Assembly (NCBI RefSeq): GCF_024159265.1
Contig: NZ_JAMYWY010000001.1
Span: forward strand, 992,001 to 1,056,000
DNA from: Paenibacillus sp. 1781tsa1
GTDB taxonomy: Bacteria; Bacillota; Bacilli; Paenibacillales; Paenibacillaceae
Direction of reading: 5' to 3'
DNA: 64,000 bases
Positions 19,125 to 27,492 of the stretch are shown here, piece after piece; positions within the stretch are counted from its first letter, which is position 1, and each line of letters opens with the position of its first letter. The notes under the pieces are model-generated. The model worked only from the letters and a program-made list of their open reading frames with translations, was not told the origin of the DNA and did no database searches. Made by a program: the position numbers and the translations under genes.

Positions 19125-20357
19125 TTACGAAGAGAGAGACGTTGATTCCGCCAGGCCTGTGCTGCCCCGATTCAACCAGCTCATACGCCATCGGGATTGC
19201 ATGAAGAGAACAAGGATCAGAGAAGCCGCTACAATCAGGCTAAGGATGACAAAGCCTGGTGTATAGGATTGATAGCTGCTATACAGTTGACCGAGAATCA
19301 GTGGCAGTGCATACCCGCCCAATCCGCCAGCTGCACCTACAATACCTGTCATCAGGCCAATCTCGTTGCCGAAACGTTGCGGAACCAGCTGAAACACGGA
19401 TCCATTTCCGGCTCCCAGACACATCATACCGAGGAACAGCATGACGACTACAACAGGAAGCGGTGGCATGAAGGATACCCCGATCAACATGATGCAGGCT
19501 CCTGTATAAAGGAAAGTCAGCATGCGGGTTCCACCAATTTTGTCCGCCAGATAACCTCCTACAGGTCGGAAGAAACTGCCTGCGATTACACAGAAGGTGG
19601 TAATATCTGCGGCTCGAACAGGTGAAAGTCCATACTGGGTGTTGAAGAAGATGGTGAGATAGTTACATAATCCAACGAAGCCACCAAAGGTCACACAATA
19701 GAAGGCACAGAATACCCAAGCATCTTTTTGTTTAAGCAGACTTCCATATTGGGACAATTTCTTGGGTTCAGGCCGATTAGGGCTATTCTTGGCAAAGAGA
19801 GAAAAGAGAATAAATACGAGAGCGATCGGTATCATAGCAAGTCCGAACACAACTTCCCAGCTGCCAAAATGCGTAGCCAAGCGATTGGCAAACAACGTCG
19901 CGAGTACGGTTCCGCTGTTACCCGCCCCGGCAATACCCATGGCGAGACCCTGATGCTCTTTGCCATACCATTGGCCCGCCAGCGGTAGCGCAGCGGCGAA
20001 GGAGGCGCCTGCCACACCCAGCAAGAGTGCCACCACGTACAGTTGGCTTAAGGAGTCAACCCATAACCAGCCGAGTAATAAGGGAACCAGGGTGACGAGC
20101 ATCCCGATCTGTGCGGTTAGTTTTGGACCGATATAATCAGACATGAAGCCAAGCACAAGGCGCAGGATGGAGCCGCCGAGAATAGGCAATGCGACCAGAT
20201 TGGCCTTTTCCAGCGGAGTCATCGGATAGTCCAATGCAATGACAACTGCGAGTGGACCCAGCATTCCCCATATCATAAAACTGATGTCAAAATACAGAAA
20301 CGCCCCGAAAAGGGTGGGCTTATGCCCGCTTTTCCAAAAACTTTTGCTCTCCATCAT
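19125..20357 (-). CDS. nasA: nitrate/nitrite transporter, NarK/NasA family
   Basis: A 410-aa major facilitator protein with 12 membrane segments. It has the NNP-family nitrate signature region AGASFAAALPLAGQWYGKEH with GIAGAGNSGTVLA, and the loop motif GGYLADKIGG. It imports nitrate for assimilation. Start ATG at 20357, with GGAG nine bases upstream. It is divergent from nasBC, the same arrangement as nasA/nasB in B. subtilis, so the symbol follows that species. Its leader carries a GlnR/TnrA-type box and an ANTAR-type attenuator. Confidence 0.92.
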   Translation of the reverse strand: MMESKSFWKSGHKPTLFGAFLYFDISFMIWGMLGPLAVVIALDYPMTPLEKANLVALPILGGSILRLVLGFMSDYIGPKLTAQIGMLVTLVPLLLGWLWVDSLSQLYVVALLLGVAGASFAAALPLAGQWYGKEHQGLAMGIAGAGNSGTVLATLFANRLATHFGSWEVVFGLAMIPIALVFILFSLFAKNSPNRPEPKKLSQYGSLLKQKDAWVFCAFYCVTFGGFVGLCNYLTIFFNTQYGLSPVRAADITTFCVIAGSFFRPVGGYLADKIGGTRMLTFLYTGACIMLIGVSFMPPLPVVVVMLFLGMMCLGAGNGSVFQLVPQRFGNEIGLMTGIVGAAGGLGGYALPLILGQLYSSYQSYTPGFVILSLIVAASLILVLFMQSRWRMSWLNRGSTGLAESTSLSS

Positions 20358-20417
20358 CCATCATCGCTCCTTATCCAATTGAGAACTTCGTGATTTTCTA
20401 TGTGCGTGTTGAGGCAG

Positions 20418-20495
20418 AAAAAGGCCGCAATTCGTCCAGATCTGAACGATTTGCGGCCCCGTTGCCGACAGGCGGTACACGTCATTGTGTTCCCG
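20418..20495 (-). promoter_or_regulatory. ANTAR-type dual-hairpin antitermination leader of nasA
   Basis: Read on the minus strand. Hairpin 1 (20495-20473) has stem ...ACAC/GTGT... and six-base loop AATGAC. A 5-base linker follows. Hairpin 2 (20467-20454) is CGGC-AACGGG-GCCG. Both loops have A at position 1 and G at position 4. The 3' arm of hairpin 2 overlaps the 5' arm of a 13-bp terminator (GGCCGCAAATCGT with ACGAATTGCGGCC, 20458-20423) followed by TTTTT (20422-20418). Mutually exclusive hairpin 2 and terminator is the known mechanism of ANTAR proteins such as NasR, NasT and EutV. The regulator gene is not in the window. Confidence 0.8.
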
Positions 20496-20506
20496 CATCT
20501 GAGTTG

Positions 20507-20522
20507 ATCACAGCACTGTGAT
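20507..20522. repeat. 16-bp inverted repeat at the nasA transcription start
   Basis: ATCACAG-CA-CTGTGAT is perfectly self-complementary outside the two central bases. It lies at about +4 to +19 of the predicted nasA transcript, so it could be an operator or an initial RNA hairpin. The arms are reversed compared with the Fnr/Crp consensus TGTGA-N6-TCACA. Confidence 0.5.
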
Positions 20523-20532
20523 TTTGATTCAA

Positions 20533-20573
20533 ATTATAATCAAGAGAAAATATATATGTCAACAAAAATTACA
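20533..20573 (-). promoter_or_regulatory. nasA promoter with GlnR/TnrA-type box
   Basis: Minus strand: TTGACA (20562-20557), 18 bases, TATAAT (20538-20533). The -35 is the downstream half of a perfect TGTNA-N7-TNACA box, TGTAA-N7-TGACA (20573-20557), the consensus bound by GlnR and TnrA in Bacilli. Paenibacillus is generally controlled by GlnR. Whether it activates or represses here cannot be read from position alone. Confidence 0.75.
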
Positions 20574-20619
20574 TGGAATTTTAAATAATTCATTTTTCAA
20601 TCGTTATTCGCATTTTTAA

Positions 20620-20659
20620 TGTTAATTTAGTTGACATTAGATTGGGATTCCCTTAATCT
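20620..20659 (+). promoter_or_regulatory. nasB promoter with GlnR/TnrA-type box
   Basis: TGTTA-N7-TGACA at 20620-20636 matches TGTNA-N7-TNACA perfectly. Its right half forms TTGACA (20631-20636). A -10-like TAATCT lies at 20654-20659, 17 bases on. A TAATAT at 20665-20670 is an alternative -10 that would put the box near -50, but its start would cut into the first leader hairpin. The arrangement mirrors that of nasA. Confidence 0.7.
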
Positions 20660-20671
20660 GAATCTAATATG

Positions 20672-20745
20672 AATCCACACAAAGGCGTGTGGATTCCGGA
20701 GGCAACGGTGCCCTTTTCCGAATTATGGAGAAGGGATTTTTCTGT
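20672..20745 (+). promoter_or_regulatory. ANTAR-type dual-hairpin antitermination leader of nasB
   Basis: Hairpin 1 is a perfect 9-bp stem, AATCCACAC (20672-20680) with GTGTGGATT (20687-20695), and loop AAAGGC. Hairpin 2 has GGC-AACGGT-GCC at 20701-20712. Both loops are six bases with A1 and G4. The 3' side of hairpin 2 overlaps the terminator arm CCCTTTTC (20711-20718), which pairs with GAGAAGGG (20728-20735) and is followed by ATTTTTCTGTTT. Binding of a dimeric ANTAR protein to both loops would block the terminator and allow nasBC transcription. Confidence 0.88.
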
Positions 20746-20780
20746 TTATTTTCAGGTGAGAGAGATAGGGGGGGCAGCCC

Positions 20781-22949
20781 ATGAGCAGAAGCAAACTGGT
20801 GATTATCGGGAATGGCATGGCTGGAGTGAAGTGTGTTGAAGAGATTATCGCACTGGAGCCTGATACGTATGAGATTGTAATTTACGGCAATGAACCCCGT
20901 CCCAACTACAATCGGATCATGTTATTGAAAGTATTGCAGGGTGAGCATTCGTTACAGAATATCATTATCAATGATTGGACTTGGTATGAAGAGCATCATA
21001 TACGACTATGTACAGGTGAAACGGTACACCGCATTGATACCCGTGGAAAATATATAGAGACTGCATCCGGCCTAAGAGAAACATATGATGTCCTTATTCT
21101 GGCGACAGGGTCTTCACCTTTTATCCCACCGATCCCGGGAATGGATAAAGAGCGGGTCATGTCCTTCCGGACCATTGATGATTGTATGCGTATGTCTGAA
21201 TATTCCAGAGAATATCGCAAGGCCGCCGTTATTGGGGGTGGATTGCTTGGACTGGAGGCTGCACGTGGATTGCTGCATCTGGGTATGGAAGCTGTGGTAG
21301 TCCATAATGCACCTTATATTATGAACCGGCAGTTGGATCAGAAAGCGGCCGCGATGCTTCAGGAGCAGCTTGAAGACCAGGGCATGTCCTTTCTTTTGTC
21401 CAAAAATACGCAGAAAATTACCGGACGATCACAGGCGCAGGGACTGCTGTTCACAGATGGTTCCAAGCTTGAAGCACAGGTTGTCATTGTCGCTGTAGGA
21501 ATTCGGCCAAATGTGGACCTCGCCAGACGAAGTGGAATTGCCACGAATCGGGCAATTATGGTAGATGACTATATGCGCACCAGTGTACCGGATATATACG
21601 CAGTTGGAGAATGTGCCGAACATCGGGGAATTAGTTATGGTCTGGTGGCCCCCTTATACGAACAGGGGAAGGTGCTCGCACGTACGCTCTGTGGACAGAA
21701 AACGTCTGAATACAAAGGATCTATACCCTACTCACAGTTGAAGGTATCGGGAGTTGATGTTTTCTCTGCCGGCGAGATTAGTGGTGAAGGCGTACAGACC
21801 GCAATTCAATATCTGGATGGCATTCAAGGCACATACAAAAAGGTACTGATGCAGGCTGGCAAAGTGCGCGGAGCCATCTTATTTGGAGATACAACCGAAG
21901 GAACGTTGTTGCTTGGACTTGTGAAACGAGGTGCGGATGTGGCGGAATTGGCTCCGCGTGAAGGGGCGCCGGACCCGGCTGAGAGGGCTGCTGCCGCATT
22001 ATCGGCTCAGGAGACGGTATGTGCCTGCAACAATGTGACCAAAGCAGCTATTATGAAGGCAATTCAGGAACAGGGACTGGAAACGGCAGATCAGGTGAAG
22101 GAGCAGACCAAGGCATCGGGTTCATGCGGTGGCTGTCGCCCGATGGTGGCTGCACTGTTGAAACATACGCATAACCTGAAAAATAACGGGGGTACTGGAG
22201 TAGTAGCCACAGCAGATAAATTTGCTCCATTGCCTGTATGCAGTTGTACGGAGCTTGGGCATTCAGAACTGAAGGAAATGCTGGATGACATTGTTGATCG
22301 GGAGACAGACCTACCCTTGATCCTGAAGCAACTGGGTTGGAGGTCCGAACTTGGGTGCGCGGTATGTCGTCCAGTGATCCACTATTACTTGCAGGTATTC
22401 GGTGGAACGATAGTTGCTCCAGAGATCGAAGGTCACTCCGAGGTTCAGGTGCGCTGGGATAATCATATCCCTTCGTCATCCTATGCCAGAGATGTGAGTA
22501 GGTTGGCTGCACAGCTTCGTGCCAGTTGGATCGGTGCAGTGATGCCGTCATCCGTGAATATTGGGGTTGCACCAGGGCCGGGATCATTAGTTGGCGCACT
22601 GGTTCAGGATATTGGTTTGCTGGCTTCACCAGCTGGATGGGAGATTTACGCAGGAGGTCATGCAGAGCATCCGGTCAAGCAAGGTCGTTTGCTCGGAGTG
22701 GCAGAAACGGAGTGGCAAGCGGCTATGCTTGCATCAGCCTGTCTTCAATGGTATCGCCAAACCGCCTGGTATGATGAACCGTTATGGGCATGGACCGAGC
22801 GATTGGGATTCATGTCGATTCGGGAAACGCTGCTGGACGACCAACTACAGAAGGAACTTGTTGCGATTCATCATCATGAGCGGGATGCGGCTTCAGCATC
22901 CCCGATGAAGCAATCTCTTGAATCTTCCGCGGTGCAGAGCACCGTCTGA
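20781..22949 (+). CDS. nasB: assimilatory nitrate reductase electron-transfer subunit NasB
   Basis: A 722-aa FAD/NAD(P)H-dependent protein that passes electrons to NasC. The N-terminal pyridine nucleotide-disulfide oxidoreductase part has FAD motif IIGNGMAGVKC (residues 7-17), NAD motif AVIGGGLLGLEAA and AVGECAEHRG. Two BFD-like [2Fe-2S] modules follow, with Cys 414, 416, 449, 452 and Cys 487, 489, 526, 529. A C-terminal nitrite-reductase-like ferredoxin domain (about 560-680) lacks the sulfite/nitrite reductase cluster motif. It resembles B. subtilis NasB (about 770 aa). RBS AGGGGGGG is seven bases before the ATG. It is first in the nasBC operon. Confidence 0.92.
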   Translation: MSRSKLVIIGNGMAGVKCVEEIIALEPDTYEIVIYGNEPRPNYNRIMLLKVLQGEHSLQNIIINDWTWYEEHHIRLCTGETVHRIDTRGKYIETASGLRETYDVLILATGSSPFIPPIPGMDKERVMSFRTIDDCMRMSEYSREYRKAAVIGGGLLGLEAARGLLHLGMEAVVVHNAPYIMNRQLDQKAAAMLQEQLEDQGMSFLLSKNTQKITGRSQAQGLLFTDGSKLEAQVVIVAVGIRPNVDLARRSGIATNRAIMVDDYMRTSVPDIYAVGECAEHRGISYGLVAPLYEQGKVLARTLCGQKTSEYKGSIPYSQLKVSGVDVFSAGEISGEGVQTAIQYLDGIQGTYKKVLMQAGKVRGAILFGDTTEGTLLLGLVKRGADVAELAPREGAPDPAERAAAALSAQETVCACNNVTKAAIMKAIQEQGLETADQVKEQTKASGSCGGCRPMVAALLKHTHNLKNNGGTGVVATADKFAPLPVCSCTELGHSELKEMLDDIVDRETDLPLILKQLGWRSELGCAVCRPVIHYYLQVFGGTIVAPEIEGHSEVQVRWDNHIPSSSYARDVSRLAAQLRASWIGAVMPSSVNIGVAPGPGSLVGALVQDIGLLASPAGWEIYAGGHAEHPVKQGRLLGVAETEWQAAMLASACLQWYRQTAWYDEPLWAWTERLGFMSIRETLLDDQLQKELVAIHHHERDAASASPMKQSLESSAVQSTV

Positions 22950-22990
22950 AACGGATCGGTCGATTACAGCTGAAAGGCAGGGATGGGAAA

Positions 22991-25123
22991 ATGGAATTAT
23001 CGATAACTTCGGAAATGGCGGTATCCAAGCTGTATGTAAAAGAAACACAATGTCCATATTGCAGTGTGCAATGCAAGATGACAGTTGAAGAGCTAGCTGC
23101 ACCTGTTGCAGGCCAGAGCCGAGCGGAATATACGGTCCAAGGCGTTCCGAATGAAGCCTCTGAGGGCAGGTTGTGTGTGAAGGGTATGAATGCTCATCAG
23201 CATGCGCTAAGTGGTCACCGATTAATGCATCCGCTGATTCGTCGCAATGGTGAGCTTGAACCCTGTTCCTGGGAGGAGGCTATTCAGACCATAGCAGAGC
23301 GGTTTCAGAACATGAAAGAATCATACGGAGCAGATACGGTCGGAGTATACGGAGGCGGATCTTTAACGAATGAGACAGCCTACCTGCTTGGCAAGTTCGC
23401 CAGGGTTGCTTTGGGGACGAAATATATCGACTATAATGGACGGTTCTGTATGTCAGCTGCCGCTTCTGCCGGAAGTAAAGTATTCGGGATGGACCGTGGA
23501 CTGACGTTCCGCCTGTCCGATATACCGAAATCGGGCTGTATTATACTTGCGGGAACCAATATCGCAGAATGCCAACCTACACTCTTGCCATACTTTAATC
23601 AGGCGAAGGAGAATGGGGCCTTTCTCATTGTTATTGATCCCCGCAAAACGGCAACTGCGGCGATCGCCGATCTTCACTTGCAGGTAAAGCCTGGAATGGA
23701 TGCTTTGTTGGCGGATACCATGTTGAAAATAATGATGGATGCCGGATTGGTGGACCCTCATTTTATAGGCGAACGAACGCGTGGATACGAGCAATTAATA
23801 CAAGGGTTGGCCGATCTTCAACTCGAACAGTCTGCACAAGAATGCGGAGTTGATCTGGCCCTGATTCGTCAGGCGGCGCTGGCCTATGGTGAGGCAGAGA
23901 CAGGTATGATCATGACAGCGCGTGGTGTGGAGCAGCAGACGGATGGGCATATGGCCGTCAGGCACTTTCTCAACCTGGTATTAGCGACTGGCAAAATTGG
24001 CCGAGAAGGCTGTGGATATGGTGCTATCACCGGTCAGGGAAACGGGCAGGGCGGACGGGAGCATGGGCAGAAGGCTGACCAGCTGCCGGGCTATCGATCG
24101 ATTGAAAATGAAGCCGATCGTGCCTATGTGGCATCGATCTGGGGCGTGGACCCTGCAAGTTTACCGGGTAAAGGAGTCTCGGCCTACGAGATGATGGAGA
24201 AAGTTCATGACCAGGAGATTCGGGCTTTGCTTGTCATGGGCTCCAATCCGGTTGTATCCAATCCTAATGTACGTTTGGTGGAAGAAGGTTTGCATAAGCT
24301 GGACTTTCTGATCGTGGCAGATATGTTTCTGTCCGAGACTGCACGAATGGCTGATCTGGTTCTTCCGGTTACCTCTTATATGGAGAATGAAGGTACACTC
24401 ACCAATCTGGAGGGGCGTGTTCTGCTCCGTGAAAAGGGACGACCTGCACCAGGCGAAACGCTCGATGATTGGGAGATATTATGCCGGATTGCCGCGAAAT
24501 TGGGTAAAGTTTCTTACTTTGATTATGACTGTGCCGAGAATATCTTTAATGAGCTTCGGTTGGCGAGCCGTGGTGGAGTGGCTGATTACTATGGCATTAC
24601 CTATGAACGTTTGCGTAACGAAAAGGGTGTATACTGGCCGTGTTCTTCCCTTGAAGAGCAAGGAGAAGGCTTGTTATTTGGTGATCGATTCGCACATCCC
24701 GATGGCAAAGCGGCTTTCACATGTGAGTCAAGCCTGGGCTGGAATGATATATCGCAGGAATTCCCCTTAATTCTTACCAACGGACGTGTGCTTCCTCATT
24801 ATCTTACAGGGGTGCAGACGCATCGTAGTCCGGCACTGGCAGCTCGTGAATTGGAGAACTTCGTTGAGCTTCATCCGGTTACCGCTGCCCGTCATCGTAT
24901 TCACGATGGAGAGTGGGTAGAGATACAATCGGTGTACGGAAGCTTCAGGGTTCGCTCGCGCATCAAGGATTCCATTCGGGAGGATACGTTGTTTGTGCCG
25001 ATGCATTGGGGTGGTGTTCAGAATGTGAATCGGGCAACCCGACCGGAACTGGACCCGTTCTGCCGTATGCCCGGATTCAAGACGGCGGCAGTAAACATTC
25101 GACCATTACGATTAGCCAAATGA
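22991..25123 (+). CDS. nasC: assimilatory nitrate reductase catalytic subunit NasC
   Basis: A 710-aa cytoplasmic molybdopterin oxidoreductase that reduces nitrate to nitrite, the same length as B. subtilis NasC. The N-terminal [4Fe-4S] cluster ligands are Cys 21, 24, 28 and 62. Typical segments are GVYGGGSLTNETAYLLGKF, YNGRFCMSAA, ITGQGNGQGGREHGQKADQL and a C-terminal dinucleotide-binding region (LTNGRVLPHYLTGVQT). It follows nasB by 41 bases with RBS GGCAGGGA. The nitrite reductase genes nasDE, which follow nasC in B. subtilis, are absent, so nitrite reduction is encoded elsewhere. Confidence 0.94.
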   Translation: MELSITSEMAVSKLYVKETQCPYCSVQCKMTVEELAAPVAGQSRAEYTVQGVPNEASEGRLCVKGMNAHQHALSGHRLMHPLIRRNGELEPCSWEEAIQTIAERFQNMKESYGADTVGVYGGGSLTNETAYLLGKFARVALGTKYIDYNGRFCMSAAASAGSKVFGMDRGLTFRLSDIPKSGCIILAGTNIAECQPTLLPYFNQAKENGAFLIVIDPRKTATAAIADLHLQVKPGMDALLADTMLKIMMDAGLVDPHFIGERTRGYEQLIQGLADLQLEQSAQECGVDLALIRQAALAYGEAETGMIMTARGVEQQTDGHMAVRHFLNLVLATGKIGREGCGYGAITGQGNGQGGREHGQKADQLPGYRSIENEADRAYVASIWGVDPASLPGKGVSAYEMMEKVHDQEIRALLVMGSNPVVSNPNVRLVEEGLHKLDFLIVADMFLSETARMADLVLPVTSYMENEGTLTNLEGRVLLREKGRPAPGETLDDWEILCRIAAKLGKVSYFDYDCAENIFNELRLASRGGVADYYGITYERLRNEKGVYWPCSSLEEQGEGLLFGDRFAHPDGKAAFTCESSLGWNDISQEFPLILTNGRVLPHYLTGVQTHRSPALAARELENFVELHPVTAARHRIHDGEWVEIQSVYGSFRVRSRIKDSIREDTLFVPMHWGGVQNVNRATRPELDPFCRMPGFKTAAVNIRPLRLAK

Positions 25124-25270
25124 TTCATACACGTTTCAGATTACTGGTTTCCAGGAGTCATAAGCTGCTCTAATGCTAACTTCGAGAACGGATATGTAAA
25201 ATGACTGGAACTTAAAAGCAGAATAAAGCGTTAAGAATATATACTGACTAAATAAGAGGTGGGCAAACCT

Positions 25271-26011
25271 TTGAAGAAAAAAACATTGGTTTCAATACTC
25301 ACCATACCACTGGTAGCTGCATCTGTATGTGGCTACATGTACTTGAACAAACCGTCTATAATTAGTGCTCAAAGCGATGTTGAAACCGCAGCACTTAAGG
25401 CGATCCAGGGTAAGGTGGATTATATTAAGGAATCGTTTGACGACGGATCATATATCGTTCGCTATCGGGATCGTGTGAATTTGACAGAAGTTACTGAGGA
25501 ATACCGTGATAACCAGCTTCATTACAAATTGATTATTGAAGATGGTGGTAAGAAAATTACTTCGTATGGTCGAGATTTTGAGACGGGAAAATTGGTTGGG
25601 AATACTTGGACCATGCCGGACAACATAGCTGCTGAAAATGAGAAGTTGCTACAGATCTCGCTGTTGGAGAATGCTAAAGAAGAATTACAGAGTCAGGATT
25701 GGACCGTACTGGAAGCTGCGGGAACAAACTCCCGTTCTGCTGCAGAGCGTAATGAGCATAAGGCTGTTTCTGAAGACGCACTCCACAAGGAAGTTGTAAC
25801 CATTGATGTAAATACGGGTTTACCGACGCAACGTGTGATTTATCAGAAAGACAAAAACGGTGAAATTGTAACTAGCTCAACCAAGACCGAAGAGTACAAG
25901 TATCTGGATTCTATTCCGATGAAGATCCAGAGCTTTGCTCCGGAAGAATCGATTGAGATTAAAGAAATACCGGCGCCGGTCATTGAAGATAAGGTGTTTG
26001 GAGGGTCTTAA
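25271..26011 (+). CDS. exported protein of unknown function
   Basis: About 246 aa from TTG at 25271, which is preceded by AAGAGGTGGG. A GTG at 25259 would lie inside that RBS. An N-terminal signal or anchor (KKKTLVSILTIPLVAASVCGYMYL) is followed by a hydrophilic domain rich in Lys, Glu and Asp. There is a VVTIDVNTGLPTQRVIYQKDKNGE segment that resembles outer-surface peptidase-propeptide or LolA-like strands. I do not recognise the family. It is monocistronic, with its own terminator. Confidence 0.7.
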   Translation: MKKKTLVSILTIPLVAASVCGYMYLNKPSIISAQSDVETAALKAIQGKVDYIKESFDDGSYIVRYRDRVNLTEVTEEYRDNQLHYKLIIEDGGKKITSYGRDFETGKLVGNTWTMPDNIAAENEKLLQISLLENAKEELQSQDWTVLEAAGTNSRSAAERNEHKAVSEDALHKEVVTIDVNTGLPTQRVIYQKDKNGEIVTSSTKTEEYKYLDSIPMKIQSFAPEESIEIKEIPAPVIEDKVFGGS

Positions 26012-26049
26012 GATTTTCTATTTCATCAACAAGTACAATTACAAGAAAG

Positions 26050-26083
26050 CCAGCCCTCATATTTGTTGAGAGCTGGTTTTTTG
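26050..26083 (+). terminator. intrinsic terminator after the exported protein gene
   Basis: CCAGCCCTCA (26050-26059) pairs with TGAGAGCTGG (26067-26076) with one mismatch, followed by TTTTTTG. It lies just before the convergent AraC gene. Confidence 0.85.
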
Positions 26084-26090
26084 CTTGAAT

Positions 26091-27023
26091 TTAGCCCTCG
26101 ATCTGGAGTGCATGGCGAAGGCGCTTGATATCACTTTTGGGAGGAAGGCCATACATCCGGGCGTACTCCCGACTGAACTGGGAAGGGCTCTCGTACCCAA
26201 CCTGGAATGCTGCATCTGCCGCATCGGTTGAACCTGCAAGTAACATTCGCCTGGCCTCCTGCAATCGAATCTGTTTTTGATATTGCAGTGGGCTCATGGC
26301 AGTAACGGCTTTGAAATGATAATGCAATGAGGACATACTCATGTTAATCATGGAAGCCAGTTGCTCGATTCGCAGTGGATGGGCATATTCGGAGTGGATT
26401 ACTTCAATGACTTGGGCGATGTGCTGTGCATGACTGTTTTGGACTGCAAACTGCCTGATGGAATGCCCGTGTTCATCCTGAATCAGGCGATATAGAATCT
26501 CACGAGTCATAAGAGGTGCAAGTGCAGGGATATCTTCAGGTGTATCCAGCAATCTGACCAATCGGATTACGGCTTCCAGAAGGGGAGATTTGTTTGAGCT
26601 TACAAACAACCCACGACGTGTTGAGTTGTTGGGTTTGGTTTGTGTGGAAGGAGAATCTTGAATAAGATCAAAAACCTGCCCCGAATCAAAATCAAGTCGT
26701 AAGCAGAGATAAGGGTGTTCTGTCGTTGCCTGTACCACTTGTCCTGAAATAGGCAAGTTTATGGAAGCGACCAGATACTGTGAAGAGTCATAGGTGTAGC
26801 TCTCTTGTCCGAGAATAACGAGTTTGGAACCTTGGGCCACAATGCACAAGGCGGGTTCGTGCACGGTATGAATGGGCTCTGAAACCTGGGAAGCACGGAT
26901 CAAAGCAAGCGAAGGAATTGCTGTTATATGAATCCCGTCCTCTTGGGTGAAACGACCGATTAAGCGGGCCAATTCCTGTTGCTGCTGAATAATAGCTGTA
27001 TCCTGTTCCGTTTTGGATAGCAT
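26091..27023 (-). CDS. AraC-family regulator with AraC N-terminal (PF06719-like) domain
   Basis: A 310-aa regulator. The N-terminal half (about 30-190) resembles the cupin-like AraC_N domain (TAIPSLALIRASQVSEPIH, CIVAQGSKLVILG). The C-terminal part holds two HTH motifs (LRIEQLASMINMSMSSLHYH and AAFQVGYESPSQFSREYAR). It is divergent from a gene pair for an Atu4866-like protein and a short-chain dehydrogenase. The same triplet occurs in many bacteria, so those genes are its likely targets. The AGGAGG ribosome site is 11 bases before the ATG. Confidence 0.9.
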   Translation of the reverse strand: MLSKTEQDTAIIQQQQELARLIGRFTQEDGIHITAIPSLALIRASQVSEPIHTVHEPALCIVAQGSKLVILGQESYTYDSSQYLVASINLPISGQVVQATTEHPYLCLRLDFDSGQVFDLIQDSPSTQTKPNNSTRRGLFVSSNKSPLLEAVIRLVRLLDTPEDIPALAPLMTREILYRLIQDEHGHSIRQFAVQNSHAQHIAQVIEVIHSEYAHPLRIEQLASMINMSMSSLHYHFKAVTAMSPLQYQKQIRLQEARRMLLAGSTDAADAAFQVGYESPSQFSREYARMYGLPPKSDIKRLRHALQIEG

Positions 27024-27188
27024 GGATTGCAGGCCCTCCTTTCCTGATGCTCATATAACCATTTTAAGTTGCGTTGGACGAATAGGCAAGAATACTGTGG
27101 GATTCTTCTATCGTGCAGAGACTGATCCGCTACATAATGAAATTAAGCAATTGAATCTGTTGGCAACAGAAAGGAGTGTTGTGGAAAT

Positions 27189-27473
27189 ATGGCAGGTAGT
27201 AGATCAGAAGACAGACAAGAAGTGGAACACCCGTATGTAGGAATGTGGGTGACGAAGGACGGGTACATCCGACATGAACTGCTCCCTTCCGGTCGTTATG
27301 ATGAAGCACGGGGAGATAGGCAAAGTGCGTATCAAGGTCGATATGTAGTCGATGGAGACCATATTGAATATGTGGATGATACTGGCTTTACTGCGGATGG
27401 AGACTTTAAGGAAGGCGTGCTTTATCATGCAGGCATGGTCTTGTACAGAGAAGATGCACAATCAAATACCTAA
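27189..27473 (+). CDS. Atu4866-domain protein
   Basis: A 94-aa protein whose core (VGMWVTKDGYIRHELLPSGR, YDEARGDR, YQGRYVVDGDHIEY, DDTGFTADGDF) matches the Atu4866 family, a small beta-barrel of unknown function. GGAG lies 12 bases before the ATG. The stop is 17 bases before the dehydrogenase start, so the two are co-transcribed. Its association with a dehydrogenase and an AraC regulator suggests a role in ligand binding or detoxification, without direct evidence. Confidence 0.8.
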   Translation: MAGSRSEDRQEVEHPYVGMWVTKDGYIRHELLPSGRYDEARGDRQSAYQGRYVVDGDHIEYVDDTGFTADGDFKEGVLYHAGMVLYREDAQSNT

Positions 27474-27492
27474 ACAGGGGAGAGAAGTCGAT

